From an uncultured Helicobacteraceae bacterium (GTDB lineage Bacteria > Campylobacterota > Campylobacteria > Campylobacterales > Helicobacteraceae), in contig CALUUD010000003.1 in assembly GCA_944323885.1 (NCBI GenBank), positions 1 to 37,380 of the forward strand: 37,380 nucleotides of DNA. Reading direction: 5' to 3'. Positions 16,975 to 24,803 of the stretch are shown piece by piece (position 1 is the first letter of the stretch; each line of letters begins with the position of its first letter). The notes under the pieces were generated by a model. It was not told the DNA's origin and made no database searches. It saw nothing but the letters and a program-made list of their open reading frames with translations. The translations under genes and the position numbers were made by a program.

Positions 16975-19544
16975 CATTCTCTTGCTAGAATCTTGCCATC
17001 TTTGGCATAGAATTCTATATGCATATCTTCACAAACTTCATCTTTTAATATCATCATTGATAATAAATCTTCTATTTGTTCTTGAAGAGCCCTTTTTAGC
17101 GGTCTTGCTCCAAATACAGGATCGAAACCTATATCAGCAATTAGTTCTTTTGCACTAGAATCTAATGAAATCTTTATATTTCTTGCATTTGCAAGATTTG
17201 CTATGTGGTTAAACATAATATCTACAATTTTTATAATTTCTTCCTTACTTAGAGGATTAAAAATAACTATATCATCAAGACGATTTAAAAACTCTGGTTT
17301 AAAATAATGCTTCAATTCACTCATCACAGCGCTTTTGCGATCTGTCTTAGATTCTATCTCCATTATTTTATCACTTGCAATATTGGATGTTAAAATAATA
17401 ATAGTATTTCTAAAATCAACAACAACACCTTTATTATCAGTTAGTCTTCCATCATCTAATACTTGCAATAAAAGATTGAAAACATCTGGATGCGCTTTTT
17501 CAACTTCATCAAATAAAACAACACTATAAGGTTTTCGCCTAACAGCTTCTGTAAGCTGTCCTCCTTCATCATATCCAACATATCCAGGAGGTGCACCAAC
17601 CAATCTGCTTACAGAGTGTTTTTCCATATATTCACTCATATCAATCCTAATTAAAGCACTTTCACTATCAAATAAAAAATTTGCTAATGTTTTTGCACTT
17701 TGGGTTTTACCTACACCAGTTGGACCAAGAAACAAAAAACTACCTATTGGTCTATTTGCAGAATTTAAACCTGCTTTATTTCTCTTTATTGCTTTTGATA
17801 TAGCATTTATAGCTTCATCTTGCCCTACAACACTTTTGTGCAATTCAAATTCAATATTTAAAATCTTTTCTTTATCACTTGATAGCATCTTTTTTACTGG
17901 TATTTTAACCCATTTGCTTACCACCTCTGCTATACTCTCTTCTGTAACAGAATTTTTAAGCAAAGTACCTTGTTTTGACAATTCTTGCCATTTAGCATCT
18001 AGCTCTTTATTCCTTGATTCCAATTCTGGTATCTTTCCATAATCAATTTCTGCTGCTTTATTATAATCTCCATTTCTTTTAGCAAGTTCAGCCTCTATTC
18101 TATAAGAATCTATCTGGCTTTTTATATGTGCAATCTCTTCAAATATAGATTTTTCATTTTTAAATTGCAATTCAAGCTTTGATTGCATCTCTTTAGAATC
18201 TTCTAATTCCTTGATAATTTCTTCAATTCTATCTTTATTTTTATGTTCTTCCATGTTTAAAGCTTCTTTTTCAACTTCGAGATTTTGAATTTTTCTCCTT
18301 ATACTTAGCAATTCAACAGGGGAAGACTCTATTTGCATACGAATCTCACTTGCAGCTTCATCTATTAAATCAATAGCCTTATCTGGCAAAAATCTATCTA
18401 CAATATATCTTGATGAAAGCCTAACAGCAGCAACCAAAGCAGAATCTAATATAGTTACATTATGATGTGCTTCTAATTTTTCTTTTATTCCACGAAGCAT
18501 ATGCAATGCTTGAGATTGGGTTGGTTCATCAAGATTTATTGGCTGGAATCTCCTTTGCAATGCAACATCTTTTTGAAAATATTTCCTATATTCTTTTAGA
18601 GTTGTAGCACCTATTGTATGCATTTCACCTCTTGCAAGTGCAGGTTTTAATATATTTGCGGCATCCATAGAACCCTCATTTGCACCTGCACCAACTATAG
18701 TATGTATTTCATCAATAAATAAAATAATATTTTGACTCTTTTTTACCTCATCAACCACACTTTTTAATCTATCTTCAAATTCACCTCGATACTTAGCACC
18801 AGCAATAAGGGCACTCATGTCAAGCGCTATTAATCTTTTATTTTGCAAAGAAAGTGGAACATCTTTTTTAACAATCCTTTGAGCTAAGCCTTCTACAACA
18901 GCAGTTTTACCAACACCAGGTTCACCAAGCAAAATAGGATTATTTTTTGTCTTTCGTATTAATATTTGCATCATTCTAGTTATCTCTTCATCTCTACCTA
19001 TTATTGGATCTAATTGCCCATCTAATGCTTTTTTTGTAAGATCGATTCCAAATTTTGCTAGACTATCTAGGTTTTCATCAGCGCTATTAGTTTCTATTTT
19101 TGCGCCATTCCTCATTGATTGCAAAGTTTTTATCAATTCATTAATATCAAGATATTTTTTAAAAATTCTATTAAACTCTGTATTATTTATAATATTGGCT
19201 ATAATCCAAGCATCAACAGCTATATATTTATCACCATTTTGGACTGCATAACCTTCTGCTAAATTTATACTATCAAGCAATGATTTTGCAATAGTTATAT
19301 TTTCTTTATTAACATTTGAACTTTTTGGATAACTATCTACCCAACTATTAACTTCCAAGACAAGAGAATCTTTTTGGATATTCATAGAGTTAAATGCTGC
19401 ATTTAAAATTGAATTTGAATTAACACACAAAGCCATCACTATGTGGGCACAATCAACTTCTTGATTCTTATTATTCAATGCAAGAAATATTGCATTATCA
19501 ATAGTCTCTCTAAATTGATTAGTAAGTTTTTCAAAAATATTCAT
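16971..19544 (-). CDS. clpB: ATP-dependent disaggregase chaperone ClpB
   Basis: A hexameric AAA+ protein that, with DnaK, pulls polypeptides out of aggregates. The 857 residues include an N-terminal Clp repeat domain, AAA1 with Walker A GEPGVGKT and Walker B LFIDEIH, a coiled-coil middle domain at about 400-520 (the feature separating ClpB from ClpA/ClpC), AAA2 with GPTGVGKT and [10 protein letters not shown], and the conserved [10 protein letters not shown] near the end. AAGGAG lies 6 bases before the ATG. The gene has its own strong promoter with an overlapping HAIR-like site, consistent with heat-shock control by HspR as described for Helicobacter and Campylobacter. It converges with the SIMPL-like gene with overlapping stops. 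Confidence 0.97.
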   Translation of the reverse strand: MNIFEKLTNQFRETIDNAIFLALNNKNQEVDCAHIVMALCVNSNSILNAAFNSMNIQKDSLVLEVNSWVDSYPKSSNVNKENITIAKSLLDSINLAEGYAVQNGDKYIAVDAWIIANIINNTEFNRIFKKYLDINELIKTLQSMRNGAKIETNSADENLDSLAKFGIDLTKKALDGQLDPIIGRDEEITRMMQILIRKTKNNPILLGEPGVGKTAVVEGLAQRIVKKDVPLSLQNKRLIALDMSALIAGAKYRGEFEDRLKSVVDEVKKSQNIILFIDEIHTIVGAGANEGSMDAANILKPALARGEMHTIGATTLKEYRKYFQKDVALQRRFQPINLDEPTQSQALHMLRGIKEKLEAHHNVTILDSALVAAVRLSSRYIVDRFLPDKAIDLIDEAASEIRMQIESSPVELLSIRRKIQNLEVEKEALNMEEHKNKDRIEEIIKELEDSKEMQSKLELQFKNEKSIFEEIAHIKSQIDSYRIEAELAKRNGDYNKAAEIDYGKIPELESRNKELDAKWQELSKQGTLLKNSVTEESIAEVVSKWVKIPVKKMLSSDKEKILNIEFELHKSVVGQDEAINAISKAIKRNKAGLNSANRPIGSFLFLGPTGVGKTQSAKTLANFLFDSESALIRIDMSEYMEKHSVSRLVGAPPGYVGYDEGGQLTEAVRRKPYSVVLFDEVEKAHPDVFNLLLQVLDDGRLTDNKGVVVDFRNTIIILTSNIASDKIMEIESKTDRKSAVMSELKHYFKPEFLNRLDDIVIFNPLSKEEIIKIVDIMFNHIANLANARNIKISLDSSAKELIADIGFDPVFGARPLKRALQEQIEDLLSMMILKDEVCEDMHIEFYAKDGKILAREC

Positions 19545-19577
19545 ACTATCTCCTTCAAAATAGTTATATACAAAATC

Positions 19578-19607
19578 ATTATATAACTTTAGTCTAATAA
19601 TGTCAAG
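19578..19607 (-). promoter_or_regulatory. clpB consensus sigma-70 promoter with overlapping HAIR-like HspR site
   Basis: On the minus strand TTGACA (19601-19606) and TATAAT (19578-19583) are both perfect and are separated by exactly 17 bases. A -35 match this good is unusual in Campylobacterota. Across it, at 19587-19607, lie CTTGACA and ACTAAAG separated by 7 bases, matching the HspR operator CTTGAGT-N7-ACTCAAG at 5 of 7 and 6 of 7 positions with the right geometry. The expected transcript start is about 27 bases before the clpB ATG. Confidence 0.8.
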
Positions 19608-19707
19608 TTTGTAAAATTAAAATATTAATCAGTAGTAATACAAATATGGTAGTAATAAATTAATGCAATAAATTATAAATATAGAAAGTTAAAGAAGACA
19701 CAAAAAT

Positions 19708-19743
19708 TAATATTTGCTCTACATTAATGTAGAGCAAATATTA
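19708..19743 (-). terminator. 36-bp perfect palindrome, terminator of the DsbC-like gene
   Basis: An uninterrupted palindrome, with arms containing ATTTGCTCTACAT and its complement, ends at the DsbC-like gene's TAA stop. On the minus strand it is followed by a TTTTT run, as in a rho-independent terminator. It separates that gene from the clpB promoter about 100 bases further on. Confidence 0.85.
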
Positions 19744-20475
19744 TTCAACTTCATATATATATGGAACTCCACGAATTACACCTGTTTTAAATAAAGATTC
19801 TGTAGTTTTAGCAACTTTACTTATATCAATTTTAGATGGTGCTTTAAAATTAGAAGAAAACACTTCTCTAATACCTTTTAGCTTAGCCGATTCACTCATA
19901 TCTGATTTCACATTGTCCATTAAATATGCTGCTTTCTTTTGAGAATCTTCTCCTAGGATGCCAACAATAATCATATTTACATTATGAGTTTTTAACTTAT
20001 CTTCTACATTTCGTAACTCTTCTCTGCAATATCCACAATTCGGATCGGCTACTATGAAATAGGTTTTAGGATTTTTTGCATTCGATTTTAGAGTAATATA
20101 TTGATCTGGAGACAATGCTTTTATAAGCTTTCCTGCAGCCTCTTTCTGTCCACTTTCATTATAAGCCATTGTTTCATCAGAAACTTTACTTACTATATCT
20201 TCATCTGCTTTTGATGCAGTAAAAAATAAATTGGATAATCCTATAACGGTATTTCCATCACTAGTCGCAAACATAGGAACTCTTTGAGCACTTCCATCTG
20301 CAATCTCAATGACTACAATTTTTAAGTTTTTACTATCTTTTAAATCTACACTATTTACGATATTTACTTTAGCACTAGTTTGCTTTTCAATTAAATTTTT
20401 AACATTATCTTCAAATGAGGCAGCAAATAAGCTGCTTGATAATACAGTTGATACCAATAAAATATTTTTTATCAT
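19741..20475 (-). CDS. Periplasmic thiol-disulfide oxidoreductase, DsbC/DsbG-like
   Basis: A periplasmic protein of 244 residues with a signal peptide (MIKNILLVSTVLSSSLFAA), an N-terminal domain resembling the DsbC/G dimerisation region, then a thioredoxin-fold domain with the redox motif Cys147-Gly-Tyr-Cys150, the same CGYC as DsbC, and a cis-Pro loop GVPYIY with Pro238. It probably isomerises or forms disulfides in exported proteins; the H. pylori HP0231 (DsbK) type is the nearest functional model. The chain ends only six residues after the cis-Pro, so the usual last strand and helix of the thioredoxin fold are missing, although the stop lies inside a well-formed terminator. AGGA lies 8 bases before the ATG. 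Confidence 0.82.
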   Translation of the reverse strand: MIKNILLVSTVLSSSLFAASFEDNVKNLIEKQTSAKVNIVNSVDLKDSKNLKIVVIEIADGSAQRVPMFATSDGNTVIGLSNLFFTASKADEDIVSKVSDETMAYNESGQKEAAGKLIKALSPDQYITLKSNAKNPKTYFIVADPNCGYCREELRNVEDKLKTHNVNMIIVGILGEDSQKKAAYLMDNVKSDMSESAKLKGIREVFSSNFKAPSKIDISKVAKTTESLFKTGVIRGVPYIYEVE

Positions 20476-20537
20476 AATATAAATCCTTTAAATATTGATT
20501 TGAGCTAAGATTTTACCTTGTTTTTATAAAAACGAAA

Positions 20538-22364
20538 CTAAACACTCATCATAACCAGTTTATTAATTCGTTGAGAAAAGTTATTTGCATCACTTATTGT
20601 TCCTTTTTCTAATAATTTTGCACTATCAAATAATATAAAAATGATATCTTTTAATTTTTCATCATCCTTTAAATCTTTTAATTTTAATATAATTTCATGA
20701 TGTGGATTTATTTCAAATACTGGAGATTCTTCTTTTATTTCTTGACCCATTTGACGCATTAGTTGCTCCATCATAGGATTGCTACCTTCACTAATGACAC
20801 AGCTTGGGGATTTATCTAATCTAGTAGATAATTTTACCTCTTTTACCTTGCCATCTAAAATTGTTTTTAATTTATCTATAAACTCCTTATAATCATCTAG
20901 TAATTCCTTACTAACATCATCTTTATTTTCATCAAGAGATATATCTTTAAATTTCAACCCCTCAAACTCCCCAAGTGAAGGCATAACAAAACTATCAACT
21001 TCATCATTTAATAATAAGACTTCAATATCATCCTTAATATACTTTTCTAATAATGGAGAATTTTTAAGAAGCTCTAAATCACTTCCTATAATGTAATAAA
21101 TATTGTCATTACTTGATCTTTCTTTATAGGTTTTAAGCGACACAAATTCACCTTTTGTCGTATTAAATCTACAAAGATGTAATAGTTTATCTTTATTCTC
21201 ATAATCACTATAAAGACCTTCTTTTATTAATTTTCCAAACTCACGATAAAAAGTTTTATATTTTTCATCATCTTTTGAGATATTTTCAATTTCACTTAAA
21301 ATTTTCTTAGTAGATGCAGATTTAATATTTGCTAGAATCTTATTTTGTTGCAATATTTCTCTACTAACATTTAATGGCAAATCTTCACTATCTATAATAC
21401 CTCTTACAAATCTTAGGTATTGTGGAAGCAATTCTTTGTCATCATCTGTGATAAATACTCTTTTTACATAAAGTTTCACTCCTGATTGATAATCAACTCT
21501 AAATAAATCAAATGGAGCACGCGAAGGTATATAAAATAATGTAGTATATTCCAATGAACCTTCTACTTTGTTATGTATCCAGCTAAGTGGTTTTGAGTTA
21601 TCGTGACTAAGAGTTTGATAAAATTCACTATAATCATCATCACTTAATTCATTTTTTGGTATTTTCCAAAGTGCCTTTGCCTTATTAATTTGTTCATCTT
21701 TATGAACAATCTCTTCACTTTTATCTTCTTTTGTTTGTTTTTCATCATAAGATAGAATAATTGGAAATGCAATATGATCTGAATATTTTTTAATTAAACT
21801 CTCAATCCTCCACCTATTTGCATACTCTTTAGCATCATCTTTTAGATAAATGTCAATTTTTGTTCCAAAGCTATCTTTTACACACTCTTGTATTTCATAT
21901 TCACCTTTTCCATCACTAATCCAAGAGTATGCTTTATCTTCTAGTGCTTTTTTAGATGTAACAACAACTTTATCTGCAACCATAAAACTAGAATAAAAAC
22001 CAACACCAAATTGTCCTATTAAAGCAGAATCTTTCTTTTTATCACCACTTAGTGCATTCAAAAATCCTTTAGTTCCACTTTTTGCTATTGTTCCTAAATT
22101 CTCAATAAGTTCACTTTCATTCATACCAATACCATTGTCTTCTATAGTTAAGGTATTTTTATCTTCATTAAATGAAATATTTATTTTTGGATTAAATTCA
22201 AGATTCTTAAACTTATCATCACTTAATGTAAGATAATTAAGCTTATCAAGAGCATCTGAAGCATTTGATACAAGCTCTCTTAAGAAAATCTCTTTATTAG
22301 AATAAAGTGAATGTATCATTAAATCTAGTAATTGATTAATTTCAGTTTGAAATGAATGTTTCAT
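20538..22364 (-). CDS. htpG: Hsp90 chaperone HtpG
   Basis: The bacterial Hsp90, a dimeric ATP-driven chaperone in the cytoplasm. The 608 residues are close to the usual 620. GHKL ATP-site motifs are clear: LRELVSNASDALDKL at about 29-43, DNGIGM, and GQFGVGFYSSFMVAD. The middle-domain catalytic region GVKLYVKRVFI and NVSREILQQN are also conserved. GGAG lies 8 bases before the ATG. A palindrome with HAIR-like geometry lies 68-88 bases upstream. Transcribed toward the DsbC-like gene, which follows after 62 bases. Confidence 0.97.
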   Translation of the reverse strand: MKHSFQTEINQLLDLMIHSLYSNKEIFLRELVSNASDALDKLNYLTLSDDKFKNLEFNPKINISFNEDKNTLTIEDNGIGMNESELIENLGTIAKSGTKGFLNALSGDKKKDSALIGQFGVGFYSSFMVADKVVVTSKKALEDKAYSWISDGKGEYEIQECVKDSFGTKIDIYLKDDAKEYANRWRIESLIKKYSDHIAFPIILSYDEKQTKEDKSEEIVHKDEQINKAKALWKIPKNELSDDDYSEFYQTLSHDNSKPLSWIHNKVEGSLEYTTLFYIPSRAPFDLFRVDYQSGVKLYVKRVFITDDDKELLPQYLRFVRGIIDSEDLPLNVSREILQQNKILANIKSASTKKILSEIENISKDDEKYKTFYREFGKLIKEGLYSDYENKDKLLHLCRFNTTKGEFVSLKTYKERSSNDNIYYIIGSDLELLKNSPLLEKYIKDDIEVLLLNDEVDSFVMPSLGEFEGLKFKDISLDENKDDVSKELLDDYKEFIDKLKTILDGKVKEVKLSTRLDKSPSCVISEGSNPMMEQLMRQMGQEIKEESPVFEINPHHEIILKLKDLKDDEKLKDIIFILFDSAKLLEKGTISDANNFSQRINKLVMMSV

Positions 22365-22431
22365 AAAATCTACTCCATAAAATCTAAAAATTTTAACAAA
22401 TATATCATAATTTTTATTAAAACAATAATAA

Positions 22432-22452
22432 CTTTATACTATTACTATAAAG
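22432..22452 (-). promoter_or_regulatory. HAIR-like inverted repeat upstream of htpG
   Basis: CTTTATA and TATAAAG are separated by 7 bases, and the symmetry extends 4 more bases on each side (22428-22456). The 7-7-7 layout and CTT...AAG ends match the clpB site and the HspR consensus outline, though the inner bases differ (TATA instead of GAGT). It lies 68 bases before the htpG ATG and 180 bases before exbB, so htpG is the likelier target. Confidence 0.5.
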
Positions 22453-22487
22453 TTATATGATTAAAATACAATCAAATTTTATATTAA

Positions 22488-22506
22488 TTATAGTATAAAA
22501 CTATAA
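22488..22506. promoter_or_regulatory. Second inverted repeat in the htpG-exbB gap
   Basis: TTATAGT and ACTATAA are separated by 5 bases. The arms share the TATAGT/ACTATA core with the neighbouring htpG palindrome. It could be another operator in this 269-base divergent region, which otherwise holds no gene. The region is so AT-rich that chance symmetry is possible. Confidence 0.3.
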
Positions 22507-22600
22507 CATAAATTATGAAATATAAAAAATAAATGTATTTTTCACAAAAAATAATAAATTTTTAGTTTGCATTAAGAGATAAGTATTAAAATTCAAAAAT

Positions 22601-22619
22601 GATAATTGATTTTATTATT
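22601..22619 (+). promoter_or_regulatory. Fur-box-like site before exbB
   Basis: A stretch of GATAAT, TGATTT and TATTATTA matches the 19-base Fur consensus at 12 positions. It ends 14 bases before the exbB start codon and runs into a TATAAT at 22619-22624. Iron control through Fur is expected for exbB-exbD-tonB. AT-richness makes partial matches easy, so this is a candidate only. Confidence 0.45.
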
Positions 22620-22633
22620 ATAATTTGTAATGG

Positions 22634-23071
22634 ATGTTTGATAATTTAATGGAATTTCTAAAAGAATATATAGATTTTGTAATCATTGGTATTTTAGGTT
22701 TTATGAGCTTTATAGTTGTCTGGTTTAGCATAGAAAGAATAATATTTTATAAACAAATAAAGTATAGTGATTTTGATGATTTAGATGATTTTGAGGAAGC
22801 TATAACTAAAAATTTAACTGCTTTATATATCATATACTCAAATGCACCATATATAGGGCTACTTGGGACTGTTATAGGCATAATGATTACTTTTCATGAT
22901 ATGGGAGCTAGTGGAAATATGAATGCATCAGATATTATGGTTGGTTTGAGTCTAGCTTTAAAAGCAACTGCACTTGGATTATTGGTAGCAATACCAACAT
23001 TAATCATCTATAATGCTTTTTTAAGAAAAGTTGATATTTTGCTCAATAAATACAAGGCAAATAAAAAATGA
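22634..23071 (+). CDS. exbB: TonB-system inner-membrane protein ExbB
   Basis: Part of the proton-driven ExbB-ExbD motor that energises TonB for outer-membrane uptake of iron complexes, nickel or vitamin B12. The 145 residues match the short Helicobacter ExbB type. Three hydrophobic segments (about 15-35, 66-95, 104-128) carry the conserved APYIGLLGTVIGIMITF and LSLALKATALGLLVAIP motifs. ATG 22634 has no clear Shine-Dalgarno; ATG 22649 (MEFLKEY) is a possible alternative. Its stop overlaps the exbD start (ATGA). Confidence 0.93.
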   Translation: MFDNLMEFLKEYIDFVIIGILGFMSFIVVWFSIERIIFYKQIKYSDFDDLDDFEEAITKNLTALYIIYSNAPYIGLLGTVIGIMITFHDMGASGNMNASDIMVGLSLALKATALGLLVAIPTLIIYNAFLRKVDILLNKYKANKK

Positions 23072-23451
23072 AACTACCTCGTAAAGAAGGGTTAAATATT
23101 GTTCCATTTGTAGATATCATGTTGGTATTACTTGCAATTGTATTAAGCACTGCAAGCTTTATAGCACATGGACAAATAAAAGTTAATCTGCCAGAATCTA
23201 GCTCTGCAAAATTAGATAAAAATGATAAAAAAATTGTAGTTACCATTAATAATGACAATCAGTTTTTTCTTGATGGCAAACAAGTTACAAAAGATTTACT
23301 AAAAGAGAAAATTATGAAGATTGACAATAAAACACAAATTCAATTGACAAGTGATAGAGAAGCTAAATTTTCAGCATTTATTGAGATATTAGACATATTA
23401 AAAAATAAAAATCATGAAAATTTTACAATTCAAACAGAAGTGAAAAAATGA
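23068..23451 (+). CDS. exbD: TonB-system inner-membrane protein ExbD
   Basis: The partner of ExbB in the TonB motor. The 127 residues have a short cytoplasmic N-terminus, one membrane helix carrying the proton-translocating Asp16 (VPFVDIMLVLLAI), and a periplasmic domain from about 37. The conserved NLPES follows the helix. Start and stop overlap exbB and tonB by 4 bases each, so the three proteins are probably made in a coupled fashion. Confidence 0.94.
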   Translation: MKLPRKEGLNIVPFVDIMLVLLAIVLSTASFIAHGQIKVNLPESSSAKLDKNDKKIVVTINNDNQFFLDGKQVTKDLLKEKIMKIDNKTQIQLTSDREAKFSAFIEILDILKNKNHENFTIQTEVKK

Positions 23452-24113
23452 TATCCCCTGTAAAAATTGGCTTTATAGCATCTTTATCTTTACATTCATT
23501 ACTAGTAGTAGTTATATTAATCAATCAAGAAAATAGCATAAAAATATCTAAAAAAAATAACAACACAATAGCAATTAGTCTTGAAAATATAAATAAAGAA
23601 GTAAATGATCAATCAATAAATCAACAAAAAAAATATCAAAAGCCAAAAAAACAAAATATGCAAAAATCTAAACCTCAAAAGGTAACAAAACAAGAAATTA
23701 TAACTCCACAAGAAATACAAGAAGAGCAACAAGTTGAAAAAATAGAAGAGATAGATAAAAAAATAGATGAAGAAAAGGTAAATGAAGCACAAGATACGCA
23801 AGATGCAGTAGCATCATCTGGTATGACACAAGAAATTGATACTAATAGCGAATTGTATGCAGAAATTTTACGCATTATTAATAAATATAATTCATATCCA
23901 AGGGATGCCTACAGAAGAGGGATAACAGGAAGTGTTGAGGTTAGATTTGTCCTAACAAAAAATGGCGAAATTCAAGATGTAGAAATATTAAATAAAATAC
24001 ATAACTCGCTTGGCGAAGGAGCAATTAAAGCAATAAATAATGCTTATAAACAATTTCCTAGCGTAGATAACAATTTAAGAATAAAAGTAAAGCTTACATA
24101 TAATTTAACATAA
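23448..24113 (+). CDS. tonB: Energy transducer TonB
   Basis: Spans the periplasm and opens TonB-dependent outer-membrane receptors. The 221 residues have an N-terminal membrane anchor at about 7-25 with the conserved Ser-Leu-His-Ser cluster that contacts ExbD. A long linker at about 45-125 is dominated by Lys, Gln and Glu rather than the usual Pro repeats. The C-terminal domain contains NSYPRDAYRRGITGSVEVRF. No TonB-dependent receptor gene is in the window. The gene ends overlapping the convergent mnmD by 9 bases. Confidence 0.92.
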   Translation: MISPVKIGFIASLSLHSLLVVVILINQENSIKISKKNNNTIAISLENINKEVNDQSINQQKKYQKPKKQNMQKSKPQKVTKQEIITPQEIQEEQQVEKIEEIDKKIDEEKVNEAQDTQDAVASSGMTQEIDTNSELYAEILRIINKYNSYPRDAYRRGITGSVEVRFVLTKNGEIQDVEILNKIHNSLGEGAIKAINNAYKQFPSVDNNLRIKVKLTYNLT

Positions 24114-24803
24114 AGAAAATTCTATACTATCTAGATTATCTACAATGTTGATATTTTTTGTAAATAAACTACCATTTTTAAAACTATTAAATTTCATATC
24201 AAAAACACCAAAACCACATTCTTTTGCTATATTTCTTATATGTTGTGCCGATGAATATGTAGTAATCACTCCTTGATTACATAAAATTTCATACAAAGAC
24301 AGAAAATGGCTTTTATTCCATAGTAATGGATTTTTTGATGGACTAAAGGCATCTTGATAGACAATATCAAAAATACAATCCTTTAAAAAATGCAAAAAAT
24401 CTATTGCATCACCTCGAAATACACTTAGTTTTACATTATAATCCATAAAAACCATATCATTATTTATTGCTTTTATAATATTAGATATATCTAAATAATT
24501 TGATATTATTTTTGGATACGGAAAATTATATAAAGATTCAAGTAACAACAAATCAGATTCTACTGAATATATTTCAACTTGCACATTTATTCTTTTTGCA
24601 AAAACTAATGTTAAAAGAGAGTTATAACCAAGTCCAAAACATAAATCTAAGATTCTAATATGTGGTTTATTAATAATATGAAATGCAGGATAAATATGTT
24701 TGTAGATGCTTTCAAATAGAGCACCTTTTCTATCATGATAGTAATCATTATATGCATCATTGTATGCACTAATGCTACCATCAGCCGTATATATTAATTT
24801 CAC
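24105..24803 (-). CDS. mnmD: tRNA 5-aminomethyl-2-thiouridine methyltransferase, MnmD type
   Basis: Transfers methyl from SAM to the aminomethyl group at wobble U34, the last step to mnm5s2U. The 232 residues cover only the methyltransferase half of E. coli MnmC: SAM motif ILDLCFGLGYNSLL at about 51-64 and the family signature YQDAFSPSKNPLLW. The FAD oxidase half (MnmC1) is absent, as in the stand-alone MnmD enzymes of some bacteria. The start is GTG 24803, overlapping the hefC stop (GTGA), so it is the last gene of the efflux operon by position. The 3' end overlaps tonB by 9 bases. Confidence 0.85.
   Translation of the reverse strand: MKLIYTADGSISAYNDAYNDYYHDRKGALFESIYKHIYPAFHIINKPHIRILDLCFGLGYNSLLTLVFAKRINVQVEIYSVESDLLLLESLYNFPYPKIISNYLDISNIIKAINNDMVFMDYNVKLSVFRGDAIDFLHFLKDCIFDIVYQDAFSPSKNPLLWNKSHFLSLYEILCNQGVITTYSSAQHIRNIAKECGFGVFDMKFNSFKNGSLFTKNINIVDNLDSIEFSLC

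Noticed and set aside
20520..20533. GTTTTT-AT-AAAAAC palindrome as a terminator after htpG
   Set aside because: Almost only A-T pairs in a 6-bp stem and no separate T-run; too weak to call.
23613..23875. Minus-strand frames opposite tonB
   Set aside because: Phe/Tyr/Leu- or Ser/Cys-rich shadows of the Lys/Glu-rich TonB linker.
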